From positions 1-5,942 of the forward strand of contig PWLT01000047.1 of the NCBI GenBank assembly GCA_003558415.1: a DNA stretch of 5,942 nucleotides. Reading direction: 5' to 3'. Made by a program: the position numbers and the translations under genes. The stretch is from Hyphomicrobiales bacterium. Lineage in GTDB: Bacteria > Pseudomonadota > Alphaproteobacteria > Rhodobacterales > Rhodobacteraceae. The notes under the pieces were generated by a model that did no database searches, was not told the origin of the DNA, and saw nothing but the letters and a program-made list of their open reading frames with translations. Of this stretch, positions 1 to 5,897 are shown piece after piece (position 1 is the stretch's first letter; each line of letters begins with the position of its first letter).

Positions 1-14
1 CATCGTCATCCAAA

Positions 15-22
15 GGGAGGAG
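15..22 (+). promoter_or_regulatory. Strong Shine-Dalgarno of the solute-binding protein gene
   Basis: The purine run GGGAGGAG ends six bases before the ATG at 29. It is the longest anti-SD match among the four + strand genes and fits a binding protein that must be made in excess over its membrane partners. It also fixes the start codon of the gene. No promoter can be recognised in the few bases upstream, which may be the end of an upstream intergenic gap within the same operon. Confidence 0.8.
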
Positions 23-28
23 ACATAG

Positions 29-1318
29 ATGAAACTCAATCGACTGGTCATTACCGTGGCCGCAAGCATGGTCGCCGCCAGTCCGGCGCTGGCCGAGCTG
101 GTCTTTCCGTCAATGAGCTACCGCACCGGCCCCTATGCCGCGGGCGGTATCCCGTTCGCCGACGGCTACGAGGATTATTTCACCCTGATCAACGAACGCG
201 ACGGAGGGATTGGCGGCGTGCCCATCCGCGTGCCGGAGTGCGAAACCGCCTACAACACCGAGCGCGGGGTGGAGTGCTATCAGGCGCTGCGCGACGAGAA
301 CCCGCTCGTGCATCAGCCGCTCTCCACGGGCATCACATATCAGCTCATCCCGCGCGTGACCCGCGACGAGGTGCCGCTGCACACGATGGGCTATGGCCGC
401 ACCTCGGCCGTGAACGGCGAGGTGTTCAACTGGGTGTTCAACTACCCGGCGAACTATTGGGACGGCGCCTCGGTCGCGATCAACTATCTGCTCGACGAGA
501 ATGACGGCGATCTTTCCGACAAGAAGATCATCCTGATCTACCATAACTCCGCCTATGGGCGCGAGCCGATCCGCACGCTCACCGAGCTGTCCGAGCGTCA
601 CGGCTACGAGTTCATCGATATCGCCGTGGACCATCCCGGTCAGGAACAGGGCAGCCAGTGGCTCCAGGTCCGGCGCGAGCGTCCCGATTACGTGCTGATG
701 TGGGGCTGGGGCGTGATGAACCAGGTCGCCATTCAGGAAGCCGCCAATATCCGCTTCCCGATGGAGAACTTCATCGGCATCTGGTGGTCGGGCGCCGAGC
801 ATGACGTGTTGCCCGCGGGCGACGGCGCGCATGGCTACAAGTCGCTGGCGATGCACGGTACCGGAATGGACTACCCGGTCTATGACGACATTCAGGAATA
901 TGTCGTCGATCGCGGGCTTGAGGCCGGCGCGGGCGATCAGATCGGTTCGGTGCTCTACTCGCGGGGCATGTATGCCGCGATGCTTGCTGTCGAAGCCGCG
1001 CGCAACGCGCAGGAAATCCACGGCACGGCACAGATCGACTCGCGCATGATGCGCGACGGGATGGCGAATCTGGTCATCACCGAGGAGCGCATGGTCGAGC
1101 TTGGCCTACCCGATTTCGGCCCGGCCTTCGAGGTGAGCTGCCAGAACCATGGCGGCACCGGCGAGGCGCTGATCCAGCAGTGGGATGCAAACGCGCAGGA
1201 GTGGAACCTGATCACCGACTGGATCCAGCCCGACCGTGACCTGATCATGGAGCTGGTGATGGAGGACTCCCTCGCCTACGCCGCGGAGAACGACATCGAG
1301 CCGGGCTGCCTCGAGTAA
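29..1318 (+). CDS. Periplasmic substrate-binding protein of a branched-chain amino acid-type (HAAT) ABC transporter
   Basis: This 429-residue protein is a periplasmic binding component of a Peripla_BP_6 / LivJ-like ABC importer. Residues 1-22 form a Sec signal peptide: basic start (K2, R5), hydrophobic core, and an AxA-type site with cleavage expected after ALA at residue 22. The mature N-terminus has the family layout: a first strand followed by a glycine-rich turn and helix (GGIPFADGYEDY, 39-50), then NERDGGIGG (55-63), equivalent to the 'N..GGI.G' hallmark of LivJ-type proteins. The second lobe includes IILIYHNSAYGRE (167-179). Several tryptophans lie in likely cleft or hinge segments (W135, W144, W225, W227, W252, W253), so an aromatic or hydrophobic carboxylate would fit, but this is inference. 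Four cysteines (C71, C83, C371, C427) could form disulfides. Length is slightly above classic LivJ (about 370). A LivF-type ATPase and a PaaK-like ligase follow; the permeases are not in the window. Exact substrate unknown. Confidence 0.93.
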   Translation: MKLNRLVITVAASMVAASPALAELVFPSMSYRTGPYAAGGIPFADGYEDYFTLINERDGGIGGVPIRVPECETAYNTERGVECYQALRDENPLVHQPLSTGITYQLIPRVTRDEVPLHTMGYGRTSAVNGEVFNWVFNYPANYWDGASVAINYLLDENDGDLSDKKIILIYHNSAYGREPIRTLTELSERHGYEFIDIAVDHPGQEQGSQWLQVRRERPDYVLMWGWGVMNQVAIQEAANIRFPMENFIGIWWSGAEHDVLPAGDGAHGYKSLAMHGTGMDYPVYDDIQEYVVDRGLEAGAGDQIGSVLYSRGMYAAMLAVEAARNAQEIHGTAQIDSRMMRDGMANLVITEERMVELGLPDFGPAFEVSCQNHGGTGEALIQQWDANAQEWNLITDWIQPDRDLIMELVMEDSLAYAAENDIEPGCLE

Positions 1319-1327
1319 GGCCGCCCC

Positions 1328-1364
1328 GGTCCCGCCCGGCCGCGGCAGGTCGCCGGGCGGGACC
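1328..1364 (+). terminator. Perfect 13-bp stem-loop just after the binding-protein gene
   Basis: The arms at 1328-1340 (GGTCCCGCCCGGC) and 1352-1364 (GCCGGGCGGGACC) are exact reverse complements around an 11-base loop, starting 9 bases after the stop codon. No T-tract follows, so it is not a textbook intrinsic terminator. In ABC operons a hairpin right after the binding-protein gene is commonly a partial terminator or a barrier to 3' exonuclease decay that raises the binding protein relative to distal genes (as described for malE). That role here is inference. Confidence 0.65.
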
Positions 1365-1375
1365 CCGTGAAACGA

Positions 1376-1405
1376 CTCCGGCGCGGTGATCCCGCCGCGC
1401 CGGAG
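1376..1405 (+). other. Second perfect stem-loop (11 bp) before the ATPase start
   Basis: The arms at 1376-1386 (CTCCGGCGCGG) and 1395-1405 (CCGCGCCGGAG) are exact reverse complements around an 8-base loop, 11 bases after the preceding hairpin. It ends 30 bases before the chosen ATPase start at 1436. No T-tract follows. It may act with the first hairpin as a tandem attenuator or mRNA stabiliser. It also argues against translation starting at the GTG at 1367, which would place coding sequence through this hairpin. Confidence 0.6.
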
Positions 1406-1435
1406 CACCCCCCTCGAACCGACGGAACCCGACCC

Positions 1436-2260
1436 ATGCTCGACGCCGGACGCACCCATGAGGCCCTGCTCGAAGTCAACAATATCGAGGTGATCTACAA
1501 TCACGTGATCCTCGTGCTCAAGGGCGTGTCGCTCACTGTCCCCAAGGGCGGCATCACCGCGCTGTTAGGCGGCAATGGCGCGGGAAAGACGACCACGCTC
1601 AAGGCGGTGTCGAACCTGCTGCATTCCGAGCGCGGCGAGGTCACCAAGGGCTCGATCACCTATCGCGGCGAGAAGGTGGAGAATCGCAGCCCTTCGGACA
1701 TGGTCGAGAATGGCGTCATCCAGGTCATGGAGGGGCGGCATTGTTTTGAACACCTTACCGTCGAGGAGAACCTGCTCACCGGCGCCTATACCCGAAAGGA
1801 TGGCCGCGCCGCGATCCAGCAGGATCTCGAGATGGTCTATGCCTATTTTCCGCGCCTGCGCGATGTGCGCCGCAGCCAGGCGGGCTATACCTCGGGCGGC
1901 GAACAGCAGATGACGGCGATCGGCCGCGCGCTGATGAGCCGGCCCGAGACAATCCTGCTCGACGAGCCGTCGATGGGTCTTGCGCCGCAGCTCGTGGAGG
2001 AGATCTTCGGCATCGTCCGCGGGCTTAACGAAAACGAGGGCGTGACCTTCCTGCTCGCCGAGCAGAACACCAATGTCGCGCTGCGCTTTGCGCATACGGG
2101 CTACATCCTGGAATCCGGGCGCGTGGTGATGGAAGGCAAGGCGGATGCGCTGCGCGAGAACCCGGATGTGAAGGAATTCTATCTCGGCATGTCCGACACC
2201 GGGCGGCGCAGCTATCGCGACGTGCGCAGTTATCGCCGCCGCAAGCGCTGGCTGTCGTGA
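1436..2260 (+). CDS. livF: LivF-type ABC transporter ATP-binding protein
   Basis: This 274-residue cytoplasmic ATPase powers a HAAT-type importer. All nucleotide-binding motifs are visible: Walker A GGNGAGKT (45-52), Q-loop Q96, signature TSGGEQ (152-157), and Walker B ILLDEP (173-178) with catalytic E177. The switch position reads AEQN (208-211), with Gln in place of the usual His; 'EQN' here is typical of LivF and separates it from LivG (EHD). The C-terminus (257-272) adds an arginine-rich tail absent from compact LivF proteins of about 235 residues. The ATG at 1436 is preferred: the conserved fold starts at about residue 11, and the alternative GTG at 1367 would add 23 low-complexity residues encoded across two hairpins. 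The Shine-Dalgarno is weak (CGGA, 9 bases upstream), so exact start confidence is moderate. Leu44, just before Walker A, uses TTA, a rare codon in this composition. It likely works with the upstream binding protein and permeases outside the window. Confidence 0.93.
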   Translation: MLDAGRTHEALLEVNNIEVIYNHVILVLKGVSLTVPKGGITALLGGNGAGKTTTLKAVSNLLHSERGEVTKGSITYRGEKVENRSPSDMVENGVIQVMEGRHCFEHLTVEENLLTGAYTRKDGRAAIQQDLEMVYAYFPRLRDVRRSQAGYTSGGEQQMTAIGRALMSRPETILLDEPSMGLAPQLVEEIFGIVRGLNENEGVTFLLAEQNTNVALRFAHTGYILESGRVVMEGKADALRENPDVKEFYLGMSDTGRRSYRDVRSYRRRKRWLS

Positions 2261-2330
2261 CAGCCGAGACCGCTGGGCGGGTTGAATCACGAGTAGGGCG
2301 TTGCGGCCGATTTGAAAGGGCAAGCCGGGG

Positions 2331-3575
2331 ATGAACATCAGACGCGAGAATTTCGACACCCTTGAGACCCGCTCCGCCGATCAGCGTGTCGCCGATCTGG
2401 CGCACGCGTTGCCCGAGCAGCTCGAACGCGCGCGGCTGGCACCCGGCCTGTCCCGCCATCTCGGCGAGTTCGATCCACAGGCGATCACCACGCCTGCCGC
2501 GCTCGCCCAGCTTCCGGTGCTGCGCAAGTCCGAACTCGGTGAGGCACAGGCTGGCTCGCCGCCGCTGGGCGGTCTCGCGCCGCTGACGGTGGACCGGTTC
2601 GAGCATGTCTTCCAGTCGCCGGGGCCCATTTACGAACCCGGGCGCACCACGCCCGACTGGTGGCGCATGGGCCGGTTCCTCCACGCCGCCGGGATCGGCG
2701 CGGGCGACATCGTTCACAACTGCTTCTCCTACCATTTCGTGCCTGCGGGGCAGATGTTCGAATCCGGCGCGCGTTCGGTTGGCGCGACCGTCTTTCCGGC
2801 CGGCACCGGGCAGACCGAGCTTCAGGTCCGCGCCGCCGCCGATATCGGCTCCACCGCCTATGCGGGGACGCCAGACTATCTCAAGGTGATCCTCGACAAG
2901 GCCGACGAGATGGGCGTGCGCCTGTCCTTCGCGCGCGCCGTGGTGGGCGGCGGAGCACTGTTTCCGAGCCTGCGCGAGGAATATGCCGAGCGCGGCATCA
3001 CCTGCCTGCAATGCTATGCCACCGCCGATCTGGGCAACATCGCCTATGAAACACTGGGCGCCGATGGCGCGCCGATCGAGGGCATGGTCGTCGATGAGGG
3101 CGTGATCGTCGAGATCGTGCGCCCCGGCACCGGCGATCCGGTGCCCGAGGGCGAGGTGGGCGAGATCGTGGTGACCTCGCTCAACCCCGATTACCCGCTC
3201 ATCCGCTTCGCCACCGGCGACATGTCTGCGGTACTGCCGGGCGCAAGCCCCTGCGGGCGCACCAATATGCGCATCAAGGGCTGGATGGGCCGCGCCGATC
3301 AGACCACCAAGATCAAGGGCATGTTCGTGCGCCCCGAGCAGGTCGCCGCCTTCGTCTCGCGCCATGAGGAGGTGGCGCGCGCGCGTGTCATCGCCACGCG
3401 TGAGGATGAAAAGGACGTGATGACCGTGCGGATTGAAACCCGCGCCGCCAACCCCGCGTTGTATGAGAGCTCGCTAATGGATACGCTCAAATTGCGGGGC
3501 AAGGTCGAGTTGGTGCCTCCGGGGTCGCTTCCCAATGATGGCAAGGTGATCGAGGACCAGCGCAGCTATGACTGA
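2331..3575 (+). CDS. PaaK-like adenylate-forming enzyme (phenylacetate-CoA ligase family) with non-canonical A3 motif
   Basis: This 414-residue cytoplasmic protein resembles phenylacetate-CoA ligases, which activate a carboxylate with ATP to an acyl-adenylate and then a CoA thioester. Support comes mainly from the C-terminal half: RFATGD (292-297) matches core motif A7, and the segment RIKGWMGRADQ...KIKGMFVRPEQV (314-338) matches the PaaK hinge/A8 region. K405 in NDGK is a candidate A10 catalytic lysine. The N-terminal ATP-binding parts are unusual: where PaaK has an SSGTTGKPT-type P-loop there is QSPGPIYEPG (95-104), and the A5 motif, usually YG.SE, reads YATAD (229-233) with Asp for Glu. 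Length is close to the family norm of about 430. The ATG at 2331 has AAAGGG 10 bases upstream. It follows the ATPase by 70 bases, so it probably acts on the imported substrate. Phenylacetate itself is not demonstrated; an aromatic or other carboxylic acid is possible, as is a non-ligase role. Confidence 0.85.
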   Translation: MNIRRENFDTLETRSADQRVADLAHALPEQLERARLAPGLSRHLGEFDPQAITTPAALAQLPVLRKSELGEAQAGSPPLGGLAPLTVDRFEHVFQSPGPIYEPGRTTPDWWRMGRFLHAAGIGAGDIVHNCFSYHFVPAGQMFESGARSVGATVFPAGTGQTELQVRAAADIGSTAYAGTPDYLKVILDKADEMGVRLSFARAVVGGGALFPSLREEYAERGITCLQCYATADLGNIAYETLGADGAPIEGMVVDEGVIVEIVRPGTGDPVPEGEVGEIVVTSLNPDYPLIRFATGDMSAVLPGASPCGRTNMRIKGWMGRADQTTKIKGMFVRPEQVAAFVSRHEEVARARVIATREDEKDVMTVRIETRAANPALYESSLMDTLKLRGKVELVPPGSLPNDGKVIEDQRSYD

Positions 3576-3597
3576 GTGACGGCCCCGCCCGAAAGGG

Positions 3598-3603
3598 AAG
3601 GAG
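3598..3603 (+). promoter_or_regulatory. Shine-Dalgarno of the caspase-like gene
   Basis: AAGGAG lies six bases before the ATG at 3610 and fixes that start, which also opens a clear signal peptide. Only 34 bases separate this gene from the ligase stop, with no terminator-like hairpin and T-tract between them. This suggests read-through from the upstream genes. Confidence 0.75.
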
Positions 3604-3609
3604 CCCCTG

Positions 3610-5511
3610 ATGTTTACACGTAAGTTGTTCCCCGTTCTGGTGCTGGTGATCGCCGCGCCCGCCGTGGCTGATACCCGCGCGCTTGTTTTTGGAAACGAAT
3701 TCTATGCAGGGGCCGATCGCGTCGCCGGTGCCGCCGGCGCAATGGCGGCCGCCGAGGCGCTGGGCGAGGCCGGGTTCGAGGTGATCTCGGGCCAGGACCT
3801 CGAGACCGGCGCCATGCGCGCGGGGCTTGCAGAGCTGATCGAGGCCGAGGAACCCGAGCGGCTGGTGATCCTGCTCGCCGGGCATTTCGCCACTTCTCCG
3901 CAGGCAACATGGTTTCTGGGAACCGAAGCCGACCGCCCCTCCTTCGCGACCGTCGACGGGGTGGGGCTCCAGCTTTCGGCTGTGCTCGGGGTGGCCGCGG
4001 GCACGCCCGGCGGCGCCGTGGTGTTGCTGGCCACGGGCTCGGAAGGCGAGGCCGACCTGCCGCTGGGTACCGGACTGCGCGCGGGGATCGGCGCGTTCGA
4101 CATACCGCAGGGGGTGACGGTGATCCGCGGCGAAACCCGCGAGGTCGTGGCCTTCGCCCGCGATGCGCTCACGACGCCAGACGAGAATGTGCCCGAGCTG
4201 CTGACCGACTGGCCCGACCTCACCGCCGAGGGCTTCCTGTCGCGCCTGTTGCCCTTCCTGCCCACCGAGCTGCTGCCCGACCCCGAAACGGCAGAGGATC
4301 GCACGGCGCGCGCCGAGGCGGAGGAGCGCGCGCTCTGGGATGAGGTGCGTCAGGCCGATACGCTCGACGCCTATGAACGCTATCTGGCCCGCTACCCCGA
4401 GGGGCGGTTCGCCAACACTGCCCGGACTGCGATAGATCGTCTTGTCGCCAGCCCTGAGGAGATCGAGGCCGCGCTGGGGCTTGGCGCAAGCCAGCGCCGC
4501 GAGATCCAGCGCCAGCTCAACCTGCTGGGATTCAACACGCGCGGGGTCGACGGCATCTTCGGCCCCGGCACGCGCGGCGCGATTACCGGATGGCAGGAGC
4601 GGCGCGGCCTGCCCGCCACCGGATTTCTCAGCGAAGGCCAGCTCAGCCTGCTGGCCGAAGATGCCCGCCGTCGCCAGGCGGAGATCGACCGCGAGGAGGA
4701 AGAGCGCCGCCTGGAACGCGAACGCAACGACCGCGCCTTCTGGCGCGACACGGGATCGGGCAGTGATGAGGCCGGTCTGCGTACCTATCTCGAACGCTAT
4801 CCGCAGGGGCTGTTCGCCGATGTCGCGCGTGAGCGGCTGGCCGAATACGACGCCGCGCGCGACCGGCGCGCCTGGGGCCGGGCCCGCGATGACGACACCG
4901 CCGCCGCCTACCGGCGCTATCTGGAGGACCACCCCGAAGGGGCGTATGCCGACCGCGCGCGCGCGCGTCTGGAAGAGCTCACCCGCGCGGAACGCGCCGA
5001 GCGTGATCGCCGGGCCTGGGAGGATGCCCAGCGCAGGGACACCGTCGACGCCTATCGCGCCTATCTCGACGCCCATCCCCAGGGCGCCTTTGTTTCGCAG
5101 GCGCGCGAGCGTCTGGATCAGCTTGCCGGGGCGCGCGACCGCCGGGCCTGGGACGAGGCGCGGGCACAGGATACAGCGCGCGCCTACCGTCAGTATCTGG
5201 ATGCGTTTCCCGACGGCGCCTTCGCCGCCGCGGCGCGCGAGCGGCTGGCGGAGCTGACCCGCGACGATGACGCGCAGGCGCGTGCCGCCGAGGAGGCGCT
5301 CAACCTCAGCCCCTTCACCCGTCAGCTCATCGAGATGGAGCTGCGCGCGCAGGGATTCGACCCCGGGCGCATCGACGGACGGTTCGACGCCGATACCCGT
5401 GCCGCGATACGGAGCTATCAGAGCGCGCGCGGCCTTCCGGTAACGGGCTATGTCACCCAGCAAATGCTCAGCGGGTTGATAGCGGGCGTGCTACCGTTTT
5501 CGTTCAATTAG
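3610..5511 (+). CDS. Exported pseudo-caspase (C14-like) protein with helical repeats and two peptidoglycan-binding domains
   Basis: This 633-residue protein starts with a Sec signal peptide (1-20, cleavage expected after AVA). Residues 22 to about 185 resemble the caspase p20 fold of bacterial C14 peptidases: RALVFGNEFY (23-32), a helix ending GFEVI, the His motif LLAGHF (88-93, H92), and WFLGTEAD in place of NYLIPVDA. The strand that should carry the catalytic Cys (usually LDAC) reads LLAT, with Thr142. The whole protein contains no cysteine, so it cannot be an active cysteine protease. Five 38-residue units follow, with consensus W...D...AY..YL...P.G.FA..AR.RL..L, at 241-278, 376-413, 420-457, 468-505 and 512-549. 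They look like TPR-type helical hairpins. A PG_binding_1 domain (about 288-348, core DGIFGPGTRGAI) and a charged, probably coiled stretch (350-374) separate unit 1 from unit 2. A second PG_binding_1 domain closes the protein (about 563-624, core DGRFDADTRAAI). Likely periplasmic and wall-associated, perhaps a scaffold. Function unknown. Confidence 0.85.
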   Translation: MFTRKLFPVLVLVIAAPAVADTRALVFGNEFYAGADRVAGAAGAMAAAEALGEAGFEVISGQDLETGAMRAGLAELIEAEEPERLVILLAGHFATSPQATWFLGTEADRPSFATVDGVGLQLSAVLGVAAGTPGGAVVLLATGSEGEADLPLGTGLRAGIGAFDIPQGVTVIRGETREVVAFARDALTTPDENVPELLTDWPDLTAEGFLSRLLPFLPTELLPDPETAEDRTARAEAEERALWDEVRQADTLDAYERYLARYPEGRFANTARTAIDRLVASPEEIEAALGLGASQRREIQRQLNLLGFNTRGVDGIFGPGTRGAITGWQERRGLPATGFLSEGQLSLLAEDARRRQAEIDREEEERRLERERNDRAFWRDTGSGSDEAGLRTYLERYPQGLFADVARERLAEYDAARDRRAWGRARDDDTAAAYRRYLEDHPEGAYADRARARLEELTRAERAERDRRAWEDAQRRDTVDAYRAYLDAHPQGAFVSQARERLDQLAGARDRRAWDEARAQDTARAYRQYLDAFPDGAFAAAARERLAELTRDDDAQARAAEEALNLSPFTRQLIEMELRAQGFDPGRIDGRFDADTRAAIRSYQSARGLPVTGYVTQQMLSGLIAGVLPFSFN

Positions 5512-5620
5512 GGCGGATTACGGGCATCGGAGCTCATTGCGCCCGAAGCGCGGCTGGATCGGGGTGGCCGATCATCCGCATTGCCTGCCAGGTGACTCCG
5601 TGCCTGATCGTGTTCTTGCC

Positions 5621-5644
5621 TCCCCGTTGCTTTGGCGACGGGGA
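5621..5644 (+). terminator. Stem-loop downstream of the pseudo-caspase gene
   Basis: The arms 5621-5630 and 5635-5644 pair over 10 positions with one T-G wobble around the tetraloop TTTG. If A5645 is bulged out, C5620 and C5619 can extend the stem with G5646 and G5647. It lies about 110 bases beyond the pseudo-caspase stop. No T-tract follows, so termination is only a possibility; a 3'-end stabilising structure is equally likely. Confidence 0.4.
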
Positions 5645-5670
5645 AGGACGCGGCTCGTTCATGCCGGTGC

Positions 5671-5696
5671 GGCTGCGTAGCGAAAATGGCGCAGCC
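5671..5696. repeat. Short inverted repeat in the convergent region
   Basis: GGCTGCG at 5671-5677 and CGCAGCC at 5690-5696 are exact reverse complements around a 12-base loop. In this G+C-rich sequence a 7-bp stem could arise by chance. I list it because it lies between two stronger hairpins. Confidence 0.3.
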
Positions 5697-5711
5697 TGCG
5701 TCACGACGCGG

Positions 5712-5743
5712 ACAGGCCGCCGGATGGCATTCCGGCGGCCTGT
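5712..5743 (-). terminator. Perfect 13-bp hairpin 24 bases past the rpmJ stop
   Basis: ACAGGCCGCCGGA (5712-5724) and TCCGGCGGCCTGT (5731-5743) are exact reverse complements around a 6-base loop. The hairpin sits just downstream of rpmJ on the - strand, the usual place for its terminator, and could stop + strand transcripts as well. On neither strand is the stem followed by a T-run, so it is a terminator-like structure without the canonical tail. Confidence 0.6.
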
Positions 5744-5766
5744 TCATGCAAAATGTGTACGGCGTC

Positions 5767-5892
5767 TCAGCCTTGACGCGCCTTGAACTTGCGGTGCGTC
5801 TTGTTGATCACATAGACCCGACCCTTGCGGCGCACGACGCGACAGTCGCGATGGCGCTGCTTGAGCGAGCGGAGCGAATTGCGGACCTTCAT
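5767..5892 (-). CDS. rpmJ: 50S ribosomal protein L36 (cysteine-poor, 41-residue type)
   Basis: The - strand encodes a 41-residue, highly basic protein that begins [14 protein letters not shown] and ends FKARQG, with the core [14 protein letters not shown] (17-30). This is the L36 family, the smallest large-subunit ribosomal protein, which binds 23S rRNA near the peptidyl-transferase side. Zinc-binding L36 has CxxC plus a third Cys and a His. Here only C17 remains; the equivalent positions are H14 and N30, so this is the zinc-independent (C-minus) type usual in alphaproteobacteria. A Shine-Dalgarno GGAGA lies 5 bases before the ATG at 5892. An in-frame ATG four codons upstream (5904-5902) overlaps that site and would add METT; the shorter form is the family start. 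It is transcribed towards the pseudo-caspase gene. Confidence 0.96.
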   Translation of the reverse strand: MKVRNSLRSLKQRHRDCRVVRRKGRVYVINKTHRKFKARQG

Positions 5893-5897
5893 GGTCG

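Larger units (their letters stand above)
5512..5766. other. Convergent intergenic region rich in hairpins
   Basis: These 255 bases separate the 3' ends of the pseudo-caspase gene (+) and rpmJ (-). Short open frames cross the region on both strands, but they have no Shine-Dalgarno or recognisable protein character, so I call no gene. The region holds inverted repeats at 5557-5573 (6 bp), 5621-5644 (10 bp with one wobble), 5671-5696 (7 bp) and 5712-5743 (13 bp). None has a proper T-tract. They probably serve as transcription-end and mRNA 3'-protecting structures for the two converging genes. Confidence 0.6.

Noticed and set aside
110..1021. 303-codon open frame on the - strand opposite the binding-protein gene
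   Set aside because: Codon-aligned shadow ending at a sense TCA codon. The sense protein is a clear secreted binding protein.
1367..1435. N-terminal extension of the ATPase from the GTG at 1367
   Set aside because: It would add 23 Arg/Pro-rich residues encoded across the second hairpin and just after the first. LivF homologs start close to the conserved fold, as the ATG at 1436 does. It cannot be fully excluded because the Shine-Dalgarno at 1436 is weak.
1319..1435. Small RNA gene in the gap between the binding protein and ATPase genes
   Set aside because: Two hairpins are present, but no promoter or T-tract supports an independent RNA. Regulation of the operon mRNA is the simpler reading.
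1565..2359. 264-codon open frame on the - strand opposite the ATPase
   Set aside because: Codon-aligned shadow that ends exactly at the sense TTA codon for Leu44. The sense strand has all ABC ATPase motifs.
2025..3365. 446-codon open frame on the - strand opposite the ATPase end and the ligase
   Set aside because: Codon-aligned shadow of the ligase gene for the same compositional reason. The sense protein carries adenylation motifs and the antisense one has none.
3487..5463. 658-codon open frame on the - strand opposite the pseudo-caspase gene
   Set aside because: It is codon-aligned with the sense gene. In this G+C-rich codon usage the sense codons TTA, CTA and TCA that would give antisense stops are rare, so the antisense frame stays open. 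The predicted protein has no recognisable domain, while the sense frame has a signal peptide and clear domains.
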